Below are positions 57,878 through 60,174 of a stretch of 60,174 nucleotides of DNA, in pieces. The notes below the pieces were generated by a model. It searched no databases and was not told the DNA's origin. It was given only the letters and a program-made list of their open reading frames with translations. This stretch comes from CAVDRM01 sp963611355 (GTDB lineage: Bacteria; Bacillota; Clostridia; Christensenellales; Aristaeellaceae). The position numbers were made by a program, and so were the translations under genes. How positions within the stretch are numbered: position 1 is the first letter of the stretch; each line of letters starts with the position of its first letter. Location: contig CAVDRM010000013.1 of NCBI GenBank assembly GCA_963611355.1, positions 1-60,174 on the forward strand. Direction: 5' to 3'.

Positions 57878-59701
57878 ATGAAATGCCCCCAATGCGGTCA
57901 TTGGAACCGCGCCTCCTTTCCCCGCTGCTTCTCCTGCGGCGCTCCGCTGCCTAAGGAGGGCAATGAGGCCGAAGCCCCCGAATGGCAGCAGGAAATCGCG
58001 GAGAGCTTCCGCCCCAAGACCTATATCGATGTCGATGAGGACGGCAACGTCACCTCCAGCGCCCCCGACGTGCGGGACTCCGTCGCGGCGGAAATGCAGT
58101 CCCTGAAATCCCGCAAGGAGCGCGGCGAGGAAAACCAGCGCCGTTTGAGGATGCAGGACACGGAGCCCTTGGTTTCCGTCTCCACCGGCCGCCGCGTCCA
58201 AACCACCTCCCGCCGCCGCGTCATTTTCACCGATGCGGACGCGCCCAGCGCGTATGACGAGACCATTCGGGACGGAGCCGTGCGCGGCGACGTCGCCCCC
58301 GTTTACACTGCCCAGCGCGCCGATTACGACGACTTTTCCGGCTCTCTCCCGCCCGATTATCAGCCGCTGACGGGCGAGGCCAGACCCGCCCGCTCCCCGA
58401 ACGCCGGCGCCATGACCATGCGCCCCATGCGCGCCGCCCGCAGCTTCGGCATTCACCGCTTTCTGCGCGTGATGATTATCCTCCTGCTGGCGGCAGGGCT
58501 CGGTCTCACGGGCTATTTTCTCCTCTACCGCCCCCTGTTCGGCTCGGAAAAGCAGGCGCCGCTTCAGGAGCGCACCATCATTTCCGCCTCCATCTATGAC
58601 GACCTGCCCGCGCACATCATCAAAATTCCCGCGGAGGAGGGCACGGAAATCTACATCAAGGAGCTGCACCTGTCCAACGCCGTCATCGGCGGCTATGCCA
58701 CCTTTGAGGTCGCGGACTATGTGTGGTATGAGGACAACGAGGACATCGACGTGGAGACCTACACCGTCACCATGACCCCGTACCTCAAGACCGCCTCCGG
58801 CGAGCATAAGCTGATGGAGACCCTGCACTTTGACATCGACATCCCCCTTTCCCCGCTCACGCTGATTTCGCCGGACGTGACCTATTTGGAGGTCAACAGC
58901 CGCCCGACCTATCAGGTGGAGTTTCAGGTGGAGCGCGGCAGCACCGTGACCATCAACGGCGAAAACATGTCCGACCTTGTCAGCACGCAGAACGGTCTCA
59001 TCTCCTATAACGCCACCGTGCAGGCCATCGGCGAGAACGTCATCACCATCGAATGCAAGACCAAATACTACCGCAAAAACACCGTCATCCTCGTGCTGTA
59101 CAGAGAGCCGCAGGACATCCTGCTGGAGCTGGATTCAACGTTGAGCACCAGCTACAACGTATCCAGCGAAATGACCATCAGCGGCACGACCCTGAACAAG
59201 GCGACCATCACCGTTCTCTCCCCCTACAAGGATTTGGACACGAGCCAGCTTCTGACCACCGGCCGCTTCTCCTTTACGGCGCTGTTCAACAAAATCGGCA
59301 CGAACACGGTCATCATTCAGGCTTCGTATCCGGGACGCGAGACGACCACCGTCACCTTTGATGTGTACCACGTCCCCTCCGCAACCAACTACACCCGCAC
59401 CGCATGGGCGATGGACGCCTACAACTACACACAGTACCTCGAAACCTTAGCCACCCGCGTCCGCAATACGACGGTTTATGTCTGCAAGGGCACGATTGTC
59501 GAAATCATCTCCACCTCCCCGCAGACGGCGCTCATGGAGACCGGCACGGAGGACAATTCCCGTCAGGTGCTGCTGGAAAATAAATCAAACGATACCTGGA
59601 AGGTGGGCGACTCCCTGCGCGTCTACGCCGACGCCTTCGGCGCGTACAACGGCAAGCCCTGGCTCATCGGCCGCTATACCTATTCCTATACGCCGCAGTA
59701 A
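57878..59701 (+). CDS. Zinc-ribbon, single-pass membrane protein with Ig-like outside domains
   Basis: A 607-residue protein: an N-terminal zinc ribbon (cysteines 3, 6, 17, 20 in CPQCGHWNRASFPRCFSCG), a charged cytosolic linker of about 170 residues, one membrane helix (about 193-216, VMIILLLAAGLGLTGYFLLY), then an outside region with strands DVTYLEVNSRPTYQVEFQVE, two Ig-like modules (TVTINGENMSDLVS and EMTISGTTLNKATITVL) and a closing beta domain (VYVCKGTIVEIISTSPQTAL ... LRVYADAF). GGAGG eight bases before the ATG. No clear promoter in the 240-base gap to the divergent dxs promoter. The plan suggests inside-to-outside linkage; function unknown. Confidence 0.8.
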   Translation: MKCPQCGHWNRASFPRCFSCGAPLPKEGNEAEAPEWQQEIAESFRPKTYIDVDEDGNVTSSAPDVRDSVAAEMQSLKSRKERGEENQRRLRMQDTEPLVSVSTGRRVQTTSRRRVIFTDADAPSAYDETIRDGAVRGDVAPVYTAQRADYDDFSGSLPPDYQPLTGEARPARSPNAGAMTMRPMRAARSFGIHRFLRVMIILLLAAGLGLTGYFLLYRPLFGSEKQAPLQERTIISASIYDDLPAHIIKIPAEEGTEIYIKELHLSNAVIGGYATFEVADYVWYEDNEDIDVETYTVTMTPYLKTASGEHKLMETLHFDIDIPLSPLTLISPDVTYLEVNSRPTYQVEFQVERGSTVTINGENMSDLVSTQNGLISYNATVQAIGENVITIECKTKYYRKNTVILVLYREPQDILLELDSTLSTSYNVSSEMTISGTTLNKATITVLSPYKDLDTSQLLTTGRFSFTALFNKIGTNTVIIQASYPGRETTTVTFDVYHVPSATNYTRTAWAMDAYNYTQYLETLATRVRNTTVYVCKGTIVEIISTSPQTALMETGTEDNSRQVLLENKSNDTWKVGDSLRVYADAFGAYNGKPWLIGRYTYSYTPQ

Positions 59702-59756
59702 TCAGAGGGTGCGGCGAGGTGACTTGTCTCCCGCTCCCTTTTGAACAGCACCGGCA

Positions 59757-59790
59757 TCCAAAAAGCGCCTCGAATGGGGCGCTTTTTGGA
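59757..59790 (+). terminator. Strong intrinsic terminator, usable in both directions
   Basis: Perfect 12-bp stem (arms 59758-59769 and 59778-59789) whose own ends carry T-runs (CTTTTTGG on both strands). It ends the zinc-ribbon/Ig gene and could also stop leftward transcripts of the cysteine-rich gene. Confidence 0.88.
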
Positions 59791-59824
59791 TATGTACATA
59801 AGGGACCGTTCAAAAACCTACCCC

Positions 59825-60025
59825 TCATTTTTCGCCATCCGCATACTTTTTCCTCTCCTCCGGCGATAGGATGACGGCGTCGATTGGCAAGGTGCGCTAT
59901 GCGTCGTCGCCGTTAACGCAGCGCATGCAGTTGTCGCAGATTTTATCGGGGTCCAGGTCGCAGCGCTCGCACTCCCCGCAGTCAATGCATACGCGGTCGC
60001 AGAGCACACATTGCTTTTTCTCCAT
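59825..60025 (-). pseudogene. Nine-cysteine mini-protein interrupted by an in-frame TAG
   Basis: From an ATG at 60025 with AGGAG eight bases upstream, 42 codons encode a densely spaced cysteine protein (CVLCDRVCIDCGECERC, then CDNCMRC): nine cysteines, likely binding zinc or Fe-S. Codon 43 is TAG (59897-59899). The same frame then runs on for 23 more codons (RTLPIDAVILSPEERKKYAD...) to TGA at 59825, and this part looks like genuine protein sequence. All cysteines precede the TAG, so a 42-residue product may still fold. Other genes here (for example alr) end normally at TAG. Confidence 0.6.
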
Positions 60026-60106
60026 CGGGCTCTCTCCTTTATGCGAACAAATGGGCAAAAGTCAAGAGTAAAAGCAGAAAAATCTAAAATATTTTTTCAG
60101 AAGGCT

Positions 60107-60174
60107 TCAAGCGGCTTCCGCGACGTACTTTTCAAAGAGCGATCCGGACGTTTCAAAGCCTAAAATCTCACGCG
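60107..60174 (-). CDS. C-terminal end of an unidentified gene (possibly a transposase)
   Basis: A leftward frame enters from the right edge and ends at TGA (60107-60109) after 21 codons reading REILGFETSGSLFEKYVAEA and a final Ala. The shape R-x-x-L-G-F-x-T-x-x-x-L-F resembles the last residues of IS30-type transposases, but 21 residues cannot settle it. Confidence 0.35.
   Translation of the reverse strand, partial: REILGFETSGSLFEKYVAEAA

Noticed and set aside
56373..57881. 502-codon His/Arg-rich frame on the plus strand
   Set aside because: Antisense to dxs and running through its promoter; no family likeness.
57854..58828. 324-codon Gly-rich frame on the minus strand
   Set aside because: Antisense to the zinc-ribbon/Ig-like gene, which has a perfect ribosome site and a coherent domain order.
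1..60174. CRISPR array, rRNA, tRNA, prophage or complete insertion sequence
   Set aside because: No regularly spaced repeats, no rRNA-like stretches, no tRNA cloverleaf noticed by eye, and no integrase or phage genes; only the 21-codon end at the right edge could belong to a transposase.

Overview
The window reads as one contiguous piece of a Gram-positive (Bacillota) chromosome, most likely an uncultured or poorly studied member of the class Clostridia. Support: the gene orders ylxM-ffh-rpsP-khpA-rimM-trmD, rpmH-rnpA-yidD-yidC-jag, plsX-acpP-rnc-smc-ftsY and DUF512-der-plsY; a T-box ahead of valS; an 8Fe ferredoxin; a Na+-pumping decarboxylase operon; TTG and GTG starts used next to strong AGGAGG-type ribosome sites; near-consensus sigma-A promoters. 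The GC content is moderate, and lacZ would suit a gut organism. No rRNA, tRNA, CRISPR array or complete mobile element was seen.

Layout. 1-6,250: end of a TetR-type regulator, then leftward dus, a membrane-anchored unknown, pyrH, tsf, rpsB, a secreted alpha/beta hydrolase and a MazG/HisE-like protein. 6,269-10,517: ftsK preceded by a DUF3298-like secreted protein. 10,662-13,459: jag, yidC, yidD, rnpA and rpmH, read leftward from a strong rpmH promoter. 13,602-19,049: a leftward run paaK, ACT-domain protein, alr, an unknown membrane protein, rsmD, coaD and a coiled-coil protein. 19,166-22,780: the SRP/ribosome-maturation operon. 22,944-28,055: a five-gene biotin-dependent, sodium-pumping carboxyltransferase operon. 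28,371-34,182: T-box, small membrane protein, valS, rsmH and rsmI, preceded by yceD-rpmF. 34,554-41,059: the rightward block plsX, acpP, rnc, smc, ftsY. 41,314-48,056 (leftward): lacZ, a secreted unknown, ferredoxin, an anchored unknown, a Ppx/GppA-like gene and a DivIC-like gene. 48,340-49,100: NUDIX hydrolase (rightward). 49,246-57,473 (leftward): plsY, der, a DUF512 radical-SAM gene, a signal-peptide-only gene remnant, a secreted Ig-like protein, tlyA and dxs. 57,878-59,701: a rightward zinc-ribbon/membrane/Ig-like protein. The right edge holds a cysteine-rich mini-protein with an in-frame TAG, and the last 21 codons of another gene.

Most genes are housekeeping: translation and ribosome maturation, protein secretion (Ffh, FtsY, YidC), chromosome segregation (SMC, FtsK), phospholipid synthesis (PlsX, ACP, PlsY), wall precursor supply (Alr) and isoprenoid supply (Dxs). 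Both halves of the KhpA/KhpB RNA-binding pair are here. The less ordinary items are the decarboxylase operon, which carries two kinds of carboxyltransferase and an enlarged beta subunit; two envelope proteins of related design flanking tlyA-dxs; the broken secreted-protein start at 52,650-52,793; and the TAG-interrupted nine-cysteine protein at the right end. Functions come from motif recognition by eye; no database search was run.
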